Source: Rodentibacter sp. Ppn85 (GTDB lineage: Bacteria; Pseudomonadota; Gammaproteobacteria; Enterobacterales; Pasteurellaceae). Taken from it: a DNA stretch of 37,061 nucleotides. The first letter of the stretch is position 1, and every line of letters starts with the position of its first letter. Made by a program: the position numbers and the translations under genes. The stretch covers positions 1 to 37,061 of the forward strand of contig NZ_MLHS01000052.1 in the NCBI RefSeq assembly GCF_001999335.1, in the 5' to 3' direction. Below, one piece after another: positions 1-9,574 of the stretch. The notes beneath the pieces are model-generated. The model searched no databases, was not told where the DNA came from, and saw only the letters and a program-made list of their open reading frames with translations.

Positions 1-137
1 TCGAAGGATCTGCCTTTTTCGTATCACTTTTTTATATTGTATAGATACGATTTAACTGATAGAAAAGCTAAATGAAAACTGACTTTTTTTCCTAAGAGTG
101 ATAGGATAAAGGGCAAATTGCTGACATATTAACAGTT

Positions 138-1079
138 ATGACAACATCAACTATTCTAAAAATAGCAACGCGCCAAAGTCCGCTCGCGTTATGGCAAGCT
201 AATTTTGTAAAAGAACGTTTAGAAAAAATCCACCCAGCCTTAACGGTGGAGCTTGTTCCAATGGTGACAAAAGGGGATGTCATTCTTGATACTCCTTTAG
301 CTAAAATTGGTGGGAAGGGCTTATTTGTCAAAGAATTAGAGAATGCACTACTAGAAAAACGGGCTGATATTGCTGTACACTCCATGAAAGATGTTCCAAT
401 GCAATTTCCTGAGGGCCTTGGACTAAGTGTTATTTGTAAGCGTGAAGATCCGCGTGATGCCTTTGTCTCCAATCGCTATGTGTTATTTGATGATTTACCG
501 AAAGGAGCGATTGTCGGTACGTCAAGTTTACGCCGTCAATGCCAATTAAAAAAGTTACGACCGGATTTAGATATTCGTTCTTTACGTGGCAATGTGGGGA
601 CTCGATTAAGCAAGCTGGATAATGGAGAATACGATGCAATCATTTTGGCTGCTGCCGGGCTAATTCGTCTGGGGATGAAGGAGCGTATTGCATCTTTTAT
701 TGAGGTGACAACTTCTTTGCCGGCGGTTGGACAAGGCGCCGTTGGGATTGAATGTCGAACCGATGATCGTCTCGTTCAGGCGTTACTTGCCCCGCTTGCT
801 GATGACGAAACAACGCTTTGTGTAAAAGCGGAACGAGCAATGAATGCACGTTTGCAAGGCGGTTGCCAAGTGCCTATCGGGGGATATGCGGTTCTTGAAA
901 ATGGTCAGATTTATTTACGCGCCCTTGTTGGTGAACTTGACGGTTCATCAATTATTCGGGCGGAAGGCAAAAGTGCGGTTGAAAAATCGGAAGAATTAGG
1001 CACTCAAATTGCAGAAAAACTGCTCGCACAAGGTGCCGCTGGTATTCTTGCCAAAGTTTATGCATTAGGAGATAAGTAA
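138..1079 (+). CDS. hemC: Porphobilinogen deaminase (hydroxymethylbilane synthase)
   Basis: Cytosolic enzyme that joins four porphobilinogen molecules into hydroxymethylbilane in haem and sirohaem synthesis. The 313 residues equal the E. coli length. Visible signatures are the N-terminal [18 protein letters not shown] with the catalytic Asp at about residue 85, the substrate-binding arginine stretch TSSLRRQ, and GGCQVPIG with Cys243, which carries the dipyrromethane cofactor. The start aligns with known HemC proteins, but the upstream Shine-Dalgarno is weak. The gene overlaps hemD by one base (TAATG), so the two are translationally coupled. It heads hemCDXY. H. influenzae lacks a working early haem pathway, so an intact hemC implies haem prototrophy. 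Confidence 0.97.
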   Translation: MTTSTILKIATRQSPLALWQANFVKERLEKIHPALTVELVPMVTKGDVILDTPLAKIGGKGLFVKELENALLEKRADIAVHSMKDVPMQFPEGLGLSVICKREDPRDAFVSNRYVLFDDLPKGAIVGTSSLRRQCQLKKLRPDLDIRSLRGNVGTRLSKLDNGEYDAIILAAAGLIRLGMKERIASFIEVTTSLPAVGQGAVGIECRTDDRLVQALLAPLADDETTLCVKAERAMNARLQGGCQVPIGGYAVLENGQIYLRALVGELDGSSIIRAEGKSAVEKSEELGTQIAEKLLAQGAAGILAKVYALGDK

Positions 1080-1819
1080 TGGCGATTCTTGTCACCCGCC
1101 CTGATGAACGTGGAAAACAGCTGGCTGATTTACTCAATCAAGCCGGTAGGGTGGCGTTGTATTTACCTTTATTTACTTTTGAAAGTGGTAAAGAGCTGGA
1201 AACCCTACCGAGGAAACTTGAGCGATTAAAGTCCGGTGATTATGTCTTTTTGGTATCTAAAAGTGCGGTTGATTTTTCCGTTAAAACGCTAAAAGAAGTC
1301 GGCTTTCATTGGCGTGAAGATTTACAATACTTTACTGTCGGGCAAAGAACCGCACAGCATTTTTCCTGTCAAAGCGAACAATCTATACGCTACCCCATTG
1401 AACAAGAAAATAGTGAGGGTTTGCTTGCTCTTCCTCAAATGCAACCGCTTAATGGAAAACAGATTTTAATTTTACGCGGTAATGGCGGGCGTGAGTATTT
1501 TACTGAACAAGCAAAAAAACGAGGGGCAATGGTAGAAACGGTGGAATGCTACCGTCGAGAGCCCATAATCTATAATAATGATGAACAAAGCAGTATTTAT
1601 AAACGTTCCGGTGTGGATACATTAGTGGTCACCAGTTTAGAAATTTTACATGCATTAATTAAATTTGTCCCTGAAGCTGAACAAAGCTGGCTGAAAAGTT
1701 GTAAGTTAGTGACGGTGAGTGCCCGTATTGCCGATGTAGCAAAATCCCAAGGTTGGCAAACCGTCGTCCTCTCTCCAAAAGCGGATAACCAAAGTTTGTT
1801 GAAGACATTACTTAGCTAA
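1079..1819 (+). CDS. hemD: Uroporphyrinogen-III synthase
   Basis: Closes and inverts ring D of hydroxymethylbilane to give uroporphyrinogen III, the step after HemC. The 246-residue protein is the usual length and begins MAILVTRP, the typical HemD N-terminus. The family is poorly conserved, so the call rests on the N-terminus, the VESxEC-like segment VETVECYRR, the C-terminal VTSLEIL segment and its place between hemC and hemX. The start codon overlaps the hemC stop by one base. It contains an uptake signal word at 1261-1269. Confidence 0.94.
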   Translation: MAILVTRPDERGKQLADLLNQAGRVALYLPLFTFESGKELETLPRKLERLKSGDYVFLVSKSAVDFSVKTLKEVGFHWREDLQYFTVGQRTAQHFSCQSEQSIRYPIEQENSEGLLALPQMQPLNGKQILILRGNGGREYFTEQAKKRGAMVETVECYRREPIIYNNDEQSSIYKRSGVDTLVVTSLEILHALIKFVPEAEQSWLKSCKLVTVSARIADVAKSQGWQTVVLSPKADNQSLLKTLLS

Positions 1820-1840
1820 ATGACCTAATAAGGAATGAAT

Positions 1841-3094
1841 ATGGCGAAAAATAAATCAAATGAAGTAGCAGAAAACCTTGATGATACTGTAGAAAGTACC
1901 ATTGAGACCACAACTGAAACAAATTCCCAACCGGTTCAAACCATTGTGAAGAAAAGCGGAACGGGGCTAAGTCTGTTGGCTATTTTAATTGCGTTAGGTG
2001 TAGGGGGAGCCGGCTATTATTTAGGGCAGCAGCAAGTGGGTGAAATTCAGCAAAAATTGACCGCACTTGAAGGAAAAATTACTAATGTTTCGTCAACTCC
2101 TTTGGAGAGTGTTCAACCTGAACAGGTTGAGACTCTTGAAAAAAATATTTCCGCAACACAAAATAAGTTGAATCAAGTTGAGCAATTGGTTTTAGCAAAA
2201 GATCAGGAGTTAGGGGCATTGCGTCACCAACTTGAAGTAGTGAGTAAGCAAGCAGTAGCTCAACAGCCTAACGATTGGTTATTTTCAGAAGCGGATTTTT
2301 TACTTAACAATGCGTTACGTAAGTTAGTATTAGACAGTGATGTAGAGACGGGAATTTCTCTATTGAAATTGGCTAATGAAACTTTAATGAAGGTGAATAA
2401 TTCGGAATCAATAGCGATTCGTGCAGCAATTAGCCAAGATCTTAAGCAGTTACTTTCGGTGGATAATATTGATCAAAATTCGGTAATGCAACAGCTTTCC
2501 CAGCTAGCTAATTCAGTGGATGAATTGCCTTTGCTGAACGTTAATTTTGATGATGTTTCCGATTCGACCAAATTGTCCGATTCTTTGGACGATTGGCAGG
2601 CTAATGCAGAAAAAAGTGCGGTTTCTTTTTTGAATCATTTTATCCGAATTACACCAAAACAAGGTGCGGATAAAAAAGAATTACTTGCTCCTAACCAAGA
2701 CATTTATCTGCGTGAAAACATTCGCTTACGTTTACAGTTAGCGATTATGGCGGTATCGCGTCAACAAAATGATTTATATAAACAATCCTTGGATGCGGTA
2801 GCAACTTGGGTACGCAGCTATTTTGATACCAATACGGAAGTAACACAGAATTTCTTAAAATCTATTGATGAATTAATGGAATTATCGATTTATGTCGATG
2901 TTCCGAATCAACTACAAAGTTTGAACTTACTTGATAAATATCTCAATCGTACGCCTATGGATGTGAAAAAAGTTGAGATCGAATCTGAAAAATCTTTTGA
3001 CGAACCGACAAAATCAAGTAATGTGAAAGAGGGGCAAGCTAATCAGGATGAATCTTCTGCGGATGAAAAACCAACCATTGAGCCTCAACAATAA
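1841..3094 (+). CDS. hemX: HemX-family membrane protein of the hem operon
   Basis: Inner-membrane protein with a short acidic cytoplasmic tail, one transmembrane helix at about residues 42-61 (Gly/Ala/Leu rich), and a large periplasmic region that starts with a coiled coil (about residues 65-130, Gln/Glu rich). The family was once annotated as uroporphyrin-III C-methyltransferase, but no SAM-binding motif is visible and its role is unsettled. Two ATGs compete. The one at 1835 abuts the AGGA of the ribosome site with no spacing. The one at 1841 has a six-base spacing, so I start there (417 residues). The acidic, Ser/Glu-rich C-terminus is low complexity. Confidence 0.9.
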   Translation: MAKNKSNEVAENLDDTVESTIETTTETNSQPVQTIVKKSGTGLSLLAILIALGVGGAGYYLGQQQVGEIQQKLTALEGKITNVSSTPLESVQPEQVETLEKNISATQNKLNQVEQLVLAKDQELGALRHQLEVVSKQAVAQQPNDWLFSEADFLLNNALRKLVLDSDVETGISLLKLANETLMKVNNSESIAIRAAISQDLKQLLSVDNIDQNSVMQQLSQLANSVDELPLLNVNFDDVSDSTKLSDSLDDWQANAEKSAVSFLNHFIRITPKQGADKKELLAPNQDIYLRENIRLRLQLAIMAVSRQQNDLYKQSLDAVATWVRSYFDTNTEVTQNFLKSIDELMELSIYVDVPNQLQSLNLLDKYLNRTPMDVKKVEIESEKSFDEPTKSSNVKEGQANQDESSADEKPTIEPQQ

Positions 3095-3103
3095 GGATAG
3101 ACT

Positions 3104-4375
3104 ATGTTTAGAACACTATTTTTAATGCTGGCTTTACTTGCGGGACTGATTGCAGGTCCGTATCTTTCAGGTCAGCAAGGTTATGTTCGTATTGAAACAG
3201 CAGGTAATATTTATGAAATGTCTATCACGACACTCATGATTTTATTTGTTGCTACCCTTGCGGTGGTTTATGCCATAGAGTGGATTATTAGCCGTTTCTT
3301 GCGTTTAAGTAACAATACTTACAGCTGGTTTTCTCGCCGTAAGCGTGTTAAAGCACAAAAACAAACCCTTGAAGGTTTAATGAAAATGGACGAGGGGGAT
3401 TACACCAAAGCTGAGAAACTTATCGGTAAGAATGCAAAACATTCTGACGAACCTATTTTAAATCTAATTAAAGCGGCCGAAGCGGCGCAACAGCGTGGTG
3501 ATGAATTTAGCGCAAACCGTTATTTAATTGAAGCAACCGAACTTGCCGGTTCGGATAATTTACTTGTTGAAATTGCCCGTACCCGAATTCTATTACAACA
3601 AAATAAATTACCGGCAGCACGTAGCTCGGTAGACAGCTTGTTGGAGATGACAGATCGAAATAAAGAAGTCTTAAAATTAGCGGTTGAGATTTATACGCAA
3701 TCTAAAGCTTATCAGGCGCTTGATAACATTTTGGATTTAATTCAGCGCTCAGGTTTATATTCGCCCGATGAGTTTAAAATTGTACAGGTTAAGACTGAAA
3801 ATGGTTTACTTGATGAAAAAATGAATGAAGAAGGTGTGGATGGTTTACTTGCTTGGTGGGGGGCGCAGCCTCGCCGTCGTCGCAACGATTTAGGTTTAAA
3901 AGTGGCGTTAATTCAACGCTTAATCGATTGTAATGATCACGAATCGGCCTATGAATTCACCCTAGAAGCATTGAAAAAATGGGGTGATAATACACCGCTA
4001 AGTCCGGCACTTTGTACTCAAATAACCCGTTTACAGCCGACTGATAATACAAAATTAATCAAGATAATGGAAAAGCGAGCTAAACACGCTGATGAAAATC
4101 AATGCTGTGGCATTAATCGTGCACTTGGTTATTTATATGTGCGTAATAACGAATTTGCTAAAGCGGCAGAGGCTTTTAAGAAAGTCATCGCCTGCCCGAA
4201 ACAACTCGAATCTAACGATACAATGATGGCTGCTTATGTTTTTGAACAAGCCGGTGATAAAGCAATGGCGGAACAAATTCGCCAAGAAAGCTTACGCCAT
4301 GCTATGTCTATTCAAACTGAAGAGACAGAAAAAACTGAAGAAAATCCTATCGCACTTTTAGAAGAAAAAGTGTAA
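3104..4375 (+). CDS. hemY: HemY protein, TPR-containing inner-membrane protein
   Basis: Member of the proteobacterial HemY family, distinct from the Gram-positive protoporphyrinogen oxidase of the same name. Two hydrophobic segments are visible at about residues 3-21 and 40-62. A long helical, tetratricopeptide-like cytosolic or peripheral region follows, with repeat-like segments such as [20 protein letters not shown] and [11 protein letters not shown]. The 423 residues are normal for the family. It is the last gene of hemCDXY, nine bases after hemX, with AAGGA upstream of its ATG. The family is linked to late haem synthesis by location, and its molecular role is not defined. The 185 bases after it show no clear terminator. 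Confidence 0.93.
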   Translation: MFRTLFLMLALLAGLIAGPYLSGQQGYVRIETAGNIYEMSITTLMILFVATLAVVYAIEWIISRFLRLSNNTYSWFSRRKRVKAQKQTLEGLMKMDEGDYTKAEKLIGKNAKHSDEPILNLIKAAEAAQQRGDEFSANRYLIEATELAGSDNLLVEIARTRILLQQNKLPAARSSVDSLLEMTDRNKEVLKLAVEIYTQSKAYQALDNILDLIQRSGLYSPDEFKIVQVKTENGLLDEKMNEEGVDGLLAWWGAQPRRRRNDLGLKVALIQRLIDCNDHESAYEFTLEALKKWGDNTPLSPALCTQITRLQPTDNTKLIKIMEKRAKHADENQCCGINRALGYLYVRNNEFAKAAEAFKKVIACPKQLESNDTMMAAYVFEQAGDKAMAEQIRQESLRHAMSIQTEETEKTEENPIALLEEKV

Positions 4376-4560
4376 AAGTTATCGGTTATATAAGGAGGGT
4401 TTCTTATTTAGTATATGATCATTAGGCTGGTGTATGTTCTGTGTTTACCTGCGTTTTACGCCGAAACAAAATATGCTCCGTTCCTATAAAGTTAATCTAA
4501 AAAAGAAACTCTCGTATTTCGATTGAATATCTTGCATTAATCTCTTGCCTCTTAACTTAT

Positions 4561-5322
4561 TTATCTCCTCCAAACCCTTTCGTTTGGTATTCCAAATTCT
4601 TCTGGGATCGGTCTATTGCAGACTATTAGATCAAACTCATCAAGTTGACCAATATAAGCGGAATGAACTTTTTTAAACTTAGTATGATCAAAAACAAGGA
4701 TTTTCTTTTGTGTTTTTGCCATCGCTTTTTGTTTTACTTGAGCCTCACTAAATCTAAAACAAGTGAGCCCTTGTTGCTTATCAACACCGGAAGTTGCGAT
4801 AAATGCTTTAGTTGTACATATCGAGTCTAGTACGGAAGAGTTTTGAATTGAGGTTACTAATGAATTATCTCTCGAATAATGACCGCCGCATAAAATAATA
4901 TTGCAATTTATTTTTTCCTGTAAAATCATGAAGGTATTAATAGAGCAACATATTGCTGTAAATTTAATTTCATCAGATATCTGTGAAGCTAAAGAAGTAA
5001 TAGTTGTTCCACAATCAAAAAATACGACATCTCCGTCTTCAATTAGCGAAACGGCCAACTTTCCGACTTCCATTTTTTCTATTACATTTTTATCTTGCTG
5101 TTCTAAGAGAAAATAATTATTTTTTACTTCGTTAATAATGTATCCCCCTAACAAGCTCATTGATTTTGTAGAAACCAAGTCTCTACGAATAGTCATCTCT
5201 GAAACATTTAGAATGGCAGAAGCTTCACGTAGGTGAACTTTGTCCATTTGCTTTAAAAGTAATTCTAACTTTTTTATTCTGAAACTTGCTTTAGTGTTAT
5301 CTATTGTCATGCGATCACTCAT
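4561..5322 (-). CDS. DeoR/GlpR-family transcriptional regulator of the sugar module
   Basis: Sugar-phosphate-responsive repressor, by family. An N-terminal winged helix-turn-helix spans about residues 15-70, with the DeoR signature VSEMTIRRDL near residues 40-49. A DeoRC sensor domain follows, with FFDCGTTI (phosphate-binding loop) and a C-terminal VFDHTKF segment. The 253 residues are typical. Its ATG overlaps the kinase stop (ATGA), so it is translationally coupled to the kinase and probably controls the same operon, perhaps sensing the kinase product. A second ATG at 5310 is possible, but the overlap favours 5322. The effector cannot be read from sequence. Confidence 0.88.
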   Translation of the reverse strand: MSDRMTIDNTKASFRIKKLELLLKQMDKVHLREASAILNVSEMTIRRDLVSTKSMSLLGGYIINEVKNNYFLLEQQDKNVIEKMEVGKLAVSLIEDGDVVFFDCGTTITSLASQISDEIKFTAICCSINTFMILQEKINCNIILCGGHYSRDNSLVTSIQNSSVLDSICTTKAFIATSGVDKQQGLTCFRFSEAQVKQKAMAKTQKKILVFDHTKFKKVHSAYIGQLDEFDLIVCNRPIPEEFGIPNERVWRR

Positions 5323-6770
5323 AAGGTTTTAAGTGCATTGATTAACTTAGTATAACTTTCATATTTTTGTTGATATATGGCATAGTTTTCTTTATTTGGT
5401 TCTATATATTTAATATTAGTTAACTTATTAATGATACATTTCGTGTCCATTCCGATACCTTGCATCGCAACTAATATTGCACCCAAGCAGCCAGGCTCCT
5501 CTATTTCGGAAATTTCTAATGTCATTCCCGTAATATCAGCTAACATTTGTAGCCATATTTGTGATTTTGTTATTCCTCCCATGATGTGTAATTTTTGAGT
5601 ATGAGGAAACTTTTTCTTCATATTTTCTATGTGAGTCATTAAGCTGAAAATAACGCCTTCATAAATTGCACGTAATAAATCTGATTTTGTGTGGTGGGAC
5701 TGGATTCCATAGAATCCGGCTTTTATATTTCCTGCATTCGATCCATATAAAAATGGAATGAACAAAATTGAATTTGATTCCGGTTTTACACTATCTACAA
5801 GAACATTAATTTTTTCATAAGTTAAGGGGGCACATTGTTCAATGAACCATTCTAAATTTGCAATAGAAGTAGGACTGTCGTCATGAATAATCAGTTTATC
5901 CGTTTCCGGATAACGGCCGTGAACCAGTCTTTGTTGTTCATCTGCAAAATGTGTTGTTATTCCACTAACAATATGCCAAGTGCCTAAAATCGCACAAAGC
6001 TTGTTTTCATCAGTGAGATTTGCACATAATGTTGAAGCAACAACATCAAATAATCCTCCGACTACGGGAGTGCCTACTTCTAAACCGGATAATTCTGCCG
6101 CTTCTCGTGTGATATAACCGATTATTTGATTTGATTTTACCAATGGTGGGAGTTTGTCGTATATTTCAGCAATACCTAATTTACTCGTAATTTCAATATC
6201 ATAATCTTTCGTTATCATATTGTATAAATTAGATTCAGAAATATTGGTTTCTTCACAATGTAGTTCACCTGTTAAACAAAATCGAAGATAGTCATGGGAC
6301 ATCAAAACTGTACCAATATTTTTATAACGATCGGGATTATTTTCTTTCAACCAACGTAGAATTGAGACCGGATGACCTGCCCAGAGTGGCTGATAAGTCT
6401 TCGGATAGAGCCAATGATGAATATGCTCTTTTTCCCAATTTTTGACAATATTACGCGCTCTTTGATCCGAGGAAAGAATCGCATTTCCTAAAGGTTTCTT
6501 TTCCTTATCTAATAGAAATACGCCCTTACCCTGAGCAGATATTCCAATAGATTTAATTTGTTTCGGGCTGATATTAGCTTGAGCTATAACCGTCTTTATG
6601 ACTTTGACACAATCTAGCCATAATTTAGCCATATCCCTTTCGGCATAACCTTCCTTTTTACTTATAATTGGGGAGTTTTGTCTTGATGACGAGAGAATAT
6701 TTCCAACACTGTCCAATAACATGGCTTTAATAAAGGTTCCGCCACAATCAATACCTAAATAATATGCCAT
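5319..6770 (-). CDS. lyxK: FGGY-family carbohydrate kinase, L-xylulose kinase-like
   Basis: ATP-dependent sugar kinase with two ribonuclease-H-like domains. The N-terminal phosphate loop LGIDCGGTF, SAQGKGVFLLDK, GHPVSILRW, SESNLYNM and PVVGGLFDVV closely resemble my recollection of E. coli LyxK. The C-terminal FGGY region includes the segment LHIMGGITKSQIW. At 483 residues it is full length. It sits downstream of the permease (17-base gap) and overlaps the regulator by 4 bases. In E. coli, LyxK works beside a TRAP transporter and several dehydrogenase/epimerase genes. Here it is beside an ABC importer and no such enzymes are present, so the substrate may be xylulose-like or another pentose or polyol derivative. 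Confidence 0.8.
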   Translation of the reverse strand: MAYYLGIDCGGTFIKAMLLDSVGNILSSSRQNSPIISKKEGYAERDMAKLWLDCVKVIKTVIAQANISPKQIKSIGISAQGKGVFLLDKEKKPLGNAILSSDQRARNIVKNWEKEHIHHWLYPKTYQPLWAGHPVSILRWLKENNPDRYKNIGTVLMSHDYLRFCLTGELHCEETNISESNLYNMITKDYDIEITSKLGIAEIYDKLPPLVKSNQIIGYITREAAELSGLEVGTPVVGGLFDVVASTLCANLTDENKLCAILGTWHIVSGITTHFADEQQRLVHGRYPETDKLIIHDDSPTSIANLEWFIEQCAPLTYEKINVLVDSVKPESNSILFIPFLYGSNAGNIKAGFYGIQSHHTKSDLLRAIYEGVIFSLMTHIENMKKKFPHTQKLHIMGGITKSQIWLQMLADITGMTLEISEIEEPGCLGAILVAMQGIGMDTKCIINKLTNIKYIEPNKENYAIYQQKYESYTKLINALKTL

Positions 6771-6787
6771 AGTTTTCTCCTAATGAT

Positions 6788-7819
6788 TTAACTTCTTCTA
6801 AAGAAAATAGATTTAAAATGGCTCATCGAAACTTCTCCACGACGAACTTGATCTAAAAATACGGCAAGGACGATAACTAGCCCAATAATCAATCGCTGTA
6901 AATAAGAGGTAACATTTAGTAATGTTAGTCCGTTTTGTAATACCCCCATAATTAAGGCACCGATAGAGGTACTGATGACAGAACCAATTCCACCAATTAA
7001 ACTTGTACCGCCGATGACTGTTGCTGCAATCGCATCTAATTCATAACCCGTACCTGCAATTGGCTGTGCCGCATTTAATCGTCCCACTAAAATAACCGCA
7101 CCGATTGCAGCAAACGCACCATTGATCACGTAAGCCTTTATTTCTAATCGGTTTACATTAATACCGGATAAACGAACCGCCTCACGGTTTCCCCCTAACG
7201 CATAAATTTGGCGACCAAAAATAGTTTGGCTTAATACATAATAACTCACCAATACAACGATAATGGCGATAATAACGGGAATGGGAATATGGATTTGTTC
7301 TGTGAGTTCAAGTTTACCATTACCAAAAAATCGTAATGCATCTGGAAAATTATAGATCGTTTTACCATCAGAAAGTGTTAATGCTAATCCTCGAGCAATC
7401 CCCATCATACCTAGCGTTGTGATAAACGGAGTAACTTTACAATAAACGATAAGAAAGCCATTAATATAACCACAAATCGCCCCTACAAGAATTGCCCCGA
7501 GAATGGATAATAACACAAGTATTGTGATAGCAAAGTCGGATGGATTATCCCCTAAATAACTTAATCCGGAGTGAATAAACAAGCCTAAACAAACCGCACT
7601 TAACGCCACAATAGAGCCTACAGATAAATCAATTCCACCAGTTAATATAACGTAAGTCATACCAACTGAAATAATACAGATTACAGAAACTTGTAATAAT
7701 ATATTTAGCATATTATTAGAGGATAAAAATACCTCATGGGCTAAGGACATTCCAACGATCATAATGAATAAGATAATTCCAATGCCTAATTTAGAAAATA
7801 TTTTTTTTAGTTTATTCAT
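6788..7819 (-). CDS. Ribose-type ABC transporter permease (RbsC family)
   Basis: Integral membrane subunit of a CUT2-class sugar importer. The 343 residues contain about eight to ten hydrophobic helices. The conserved central cytoplasmic motif is seen in GGNREAVRLSGINV, the segment that contacts the ATPase. ILTGGIDLSVGSIVAL and GTGYELDAIAATVIGG are family hallmarks. It lies between the ATPase and kinase genes with 17-base gaps on both sides. It carries the only uptake signal word I found in the sugar module (7593-7601) and looks less A/T-rich than its neighbours. Substrate is unknown. Confidence 0.92.
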   Translation of the reverse strand: MNKLKKIFSKLGIGIILFIMIVGMSLAHEVFLSSNNMLNILLQVSVICIISVGMTYVILTGGIDLSVGSIVALSAVCLGLFIHSGLSYLGDNPSDFAITILVLLSILGAILVGAICGYINGFLIVYCKVTPFITTLGMMGIARGLALTLSDGKTIYNFPDALRFFGNGKLELTEQIHIPIPVIIAIIVVLVSYYVLSQTIFGRQIYALGGNREAVRLSGINVNRLEIKAYVINGAFAAIGAVILVGRLNAAQPIAGTGYELDAIAATVIGGTSLIGGIGSVISTSIGALIMGVLQNGLTLLNVTSYLQRLIIGLVIVLAVFLDQVRRGEVSMSHFKSIFFRRS

Positions 7820-7836
7820 AATTCCTCCAATTCTTA

Positions 7837-9330
7837 TTAAACACCAATCATTAAACGCATAAGATTTTCTTCATTAATTTCGTCTCGTTTAGTTATTTCC
7901 TCTATTTTTTCACCATTACGCATAACAATGACCCGATCAGACATCGTAATTAATTCCGGTAAGTCTGATGACACCATAATAATACTGCCACCTTGTTTAA
8001 CAAATATTCGCATCAAATCATAAATTTCAGATTTCGCACCAATATCAATTCCTCTTGTAGGTTCATCAAAAAATAGAATATTCACACCACTTTCTAACCA
8101 CCTTGCAATAATAACTTTTTGTTGATTTCCTCCCGATAGCGTTCTTGTTTCTTGCTCTTGATCTCTAGATACTATTTTTAATTTAGTTCTATTTTTTTCA
8201 ACTAACTGCTTTTCTATTTTCTTATCCAAATAAAACTTTTTCCAAAAACGTTTTAATATAGGTAACGTAATATTTTTACGGATGCTTAATCCTAAAATTA
8301 ACCCTTGCGACTTTCGATCCTCTGTAATAAATCCGATTTTATTTTTAACGGCATCTTCCGGAGAGAAAATATTCACCTTTTTATTATCAATAAAAACATC
8401 ACCGCTCGATTCATCAGCTCCGTAGATTGCACGCAGTAATTCCGTTCTTCCGGCACCTACTAAGCCGGCAAAGCCAAGAATTTCACCTTTATTAAGTTTG
8501 AATGAAATCTGTTTGAGCTTTTTATTGCTAATATTTTCTACCCTTAATTTTTCTTCATGAAAGCAGTTTTCTCTTTGATATTTACTAAAATCAATATCTC
8601 TACCAACCATTAATTTAACAATTTCTTCCGGAGAAGTTTCTTTATATGGAATTGTACCGGTAATTTCTCCATCTCTAAGCACTGTAACTTTATCCGCAAT
8701 ATATTCAAATTCTTCTAATCTGTGAGAAATATAAATCATTGCAACGTTTTTCTCTTTTAGTTGCCGAATAATTTTAAAAAGTATTTGAGTATTTTTTCTT
8801 GATATTGACGAGGTCGGTTCATCAAAAATAATTACTTTATATTGACCAAAAATTGCTTTAGCAATCTCAACCATTTGTTGTTGTGCAACGGATAGATTGG
8901 AGATTAAATCATCAGGACGAATATCTAGCTCTAACTCATTAATGATTTTTTGTGTTTTTTCTCGCATCCCGCGCCAATCCATCAGCACACCGGCACGTTT
9001 CTTTTCCAAACCTAAAAAAATATTTTCTAATACGGTCAATTGAGGAACTAACATTAACTCTTGATGAATAAATCCTATTCCCAGTGTTTGAGCTTCTTTA
9101 ACTGTTTTAGGGAGATAATAAGTGTTTTTATAAGTGATTTCTCCGCTATCTCTGGAATAGATTCCGGCAATTATTTTACATAATGTAGATTTACCTGCAC
9201 CATTTTCACCAACTAAACAATGAACCTCACCTTCATTAATTGTAAGATTAATGTTTTTTAAAATATCAATGCCGAAAAAACTTTTTCTTACGTTATGGAG
9301 TTCTAAGATTGCTTTTGAATCTATAGTCAT
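7837..9330 (-). CDS. Ribose-type ABC transporter ATPase, tandem NBDs (RbsA family)
   Basis: Energy-coupling subunit of the CUT2 sugar importer, with two fused nucleotide-binding domains in 497 residues. Domain 1 has Walker A GENGAGKST (residues 41-49), the signature LSVAQQQMVEIAKA and Walker B VIIFDEPT. Domain 2 has the degenerate Walker A GLVGAGRTE typical of this family, then LSGGNQQKV and ILFFDEPTRG. It is the first gene of the leftward operon ATPase-permease-kinase-regulator. Codon use is visibly A/T-rich. The periplasmic partner is encoded divergently. Confidence 0.94.
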   Translation of the reverse strand: MTIDSKAILELHNVRKSFFGIDILKNINLTINEGEVHCLVGENGAGKSTLCKIIAGIYSRDSGEITYKNTYYLPKTVKEAQTLGIGFIHQELMLVPQLTVLENIFLGLEKKRAGVLMDWRGMREKTQKIINELELDIRPDDLISNLSVAQQQMVEIAKAIFGQYKVIIFDEPTSSISRKNTQILFKIIRQLKEKNVAMIYISHRLEEFEYIADKVTVLRDGEITGTIPYKETSPEEIVKLMVGRDIDFSKYQRENCFHEEKLRVENISNKKLKQISFKLNKGEILGFAGLVGAGRTELLRAIYGADESSGDVFIDNKKVNIFSPEDAVKNKIGFITEDRKSQGLILGLSIRKNITLPILKRFWKKFYLDKKIEKQLVEKNRTKLKIVSRDQEQETRTLSGGNQQKVIIARWLESGVNILFFDEPTRGIDIGAKSEIYDLMRIFVKQGGSIIMVSSDLPELITMSDRVIVMRNGEKIEEITKRDEINEENLMRLMIGV

Positions 9331-9395
9331 CGTTCTCTCCCTTACAATTCCATTTAAAGACTAAACATAGGTTAAAGGATTTTATAGATTAAAAA

Positions 9396-9411
9396 TGTGA
9401 TCTTTCTCTCA
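9396..9411. promoter_or_regulatory. CRP-like site, ATPase side of the divergent sugar promoter region
   Basis: TGTGA-N6-TCTCA, nine of ten core bases of the CRP consensus, with a perfect left half (AAATGTGATCT). It lies 66 bases before the ATPase start and exactly 60 bases from the second site. Probable cAMP-CRP control of the leftward operon; binding is inferred from sequence only. Confidence 0.55.
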
Positions 9412-9455
9412 AAAAGATAAAAATAAAGAAATATAAATAACTTTAATAATATAAA

Positions 9456-9471
9456 TGAGATATATATCACA
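9456..9471. promoter_or_regulatory. CRP-like site, binding-protein side
   Basis: TGAGA-N6-TCACA with A/T flanks (AAATGAGAT...ATCACAGTT), nine of ten core bases. Centred about 111 bases before the ATG of the divergent binding protein, so probably near -60 of its promoter. Two near-direct repeats, CTAGTAAA (9505) and CTAGTGAA (9523), lie 18 bases apart downstream. They could be an operator for the DeoR-type regulator, which is speculative. Confidence 0.6.
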
Positions 9472-9574
9472 GTTTTTATTATCAAAAATGTTAGACTGCT
9501 AACACTAGTAAAGTTGTTTATTCTAGTGAAATGACTTATTTAAACCATACATACATATATAGAGGGAGGGCGTT

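Noticed and set aside
1-137. 5' end of a divergent cyaA gene upstream of hemC
   Set aside because: cyaA is next to the hem genes in relatives, but no start codon with an open leftward frame is visible in these bases. They look like promoter/leader sequence.
4376-4560. Small RNA or attenuator between hemY and the regulator gene
   Set aside because: No stable stem with a T-run or conserved RNA motif was seen in these 185 bases.
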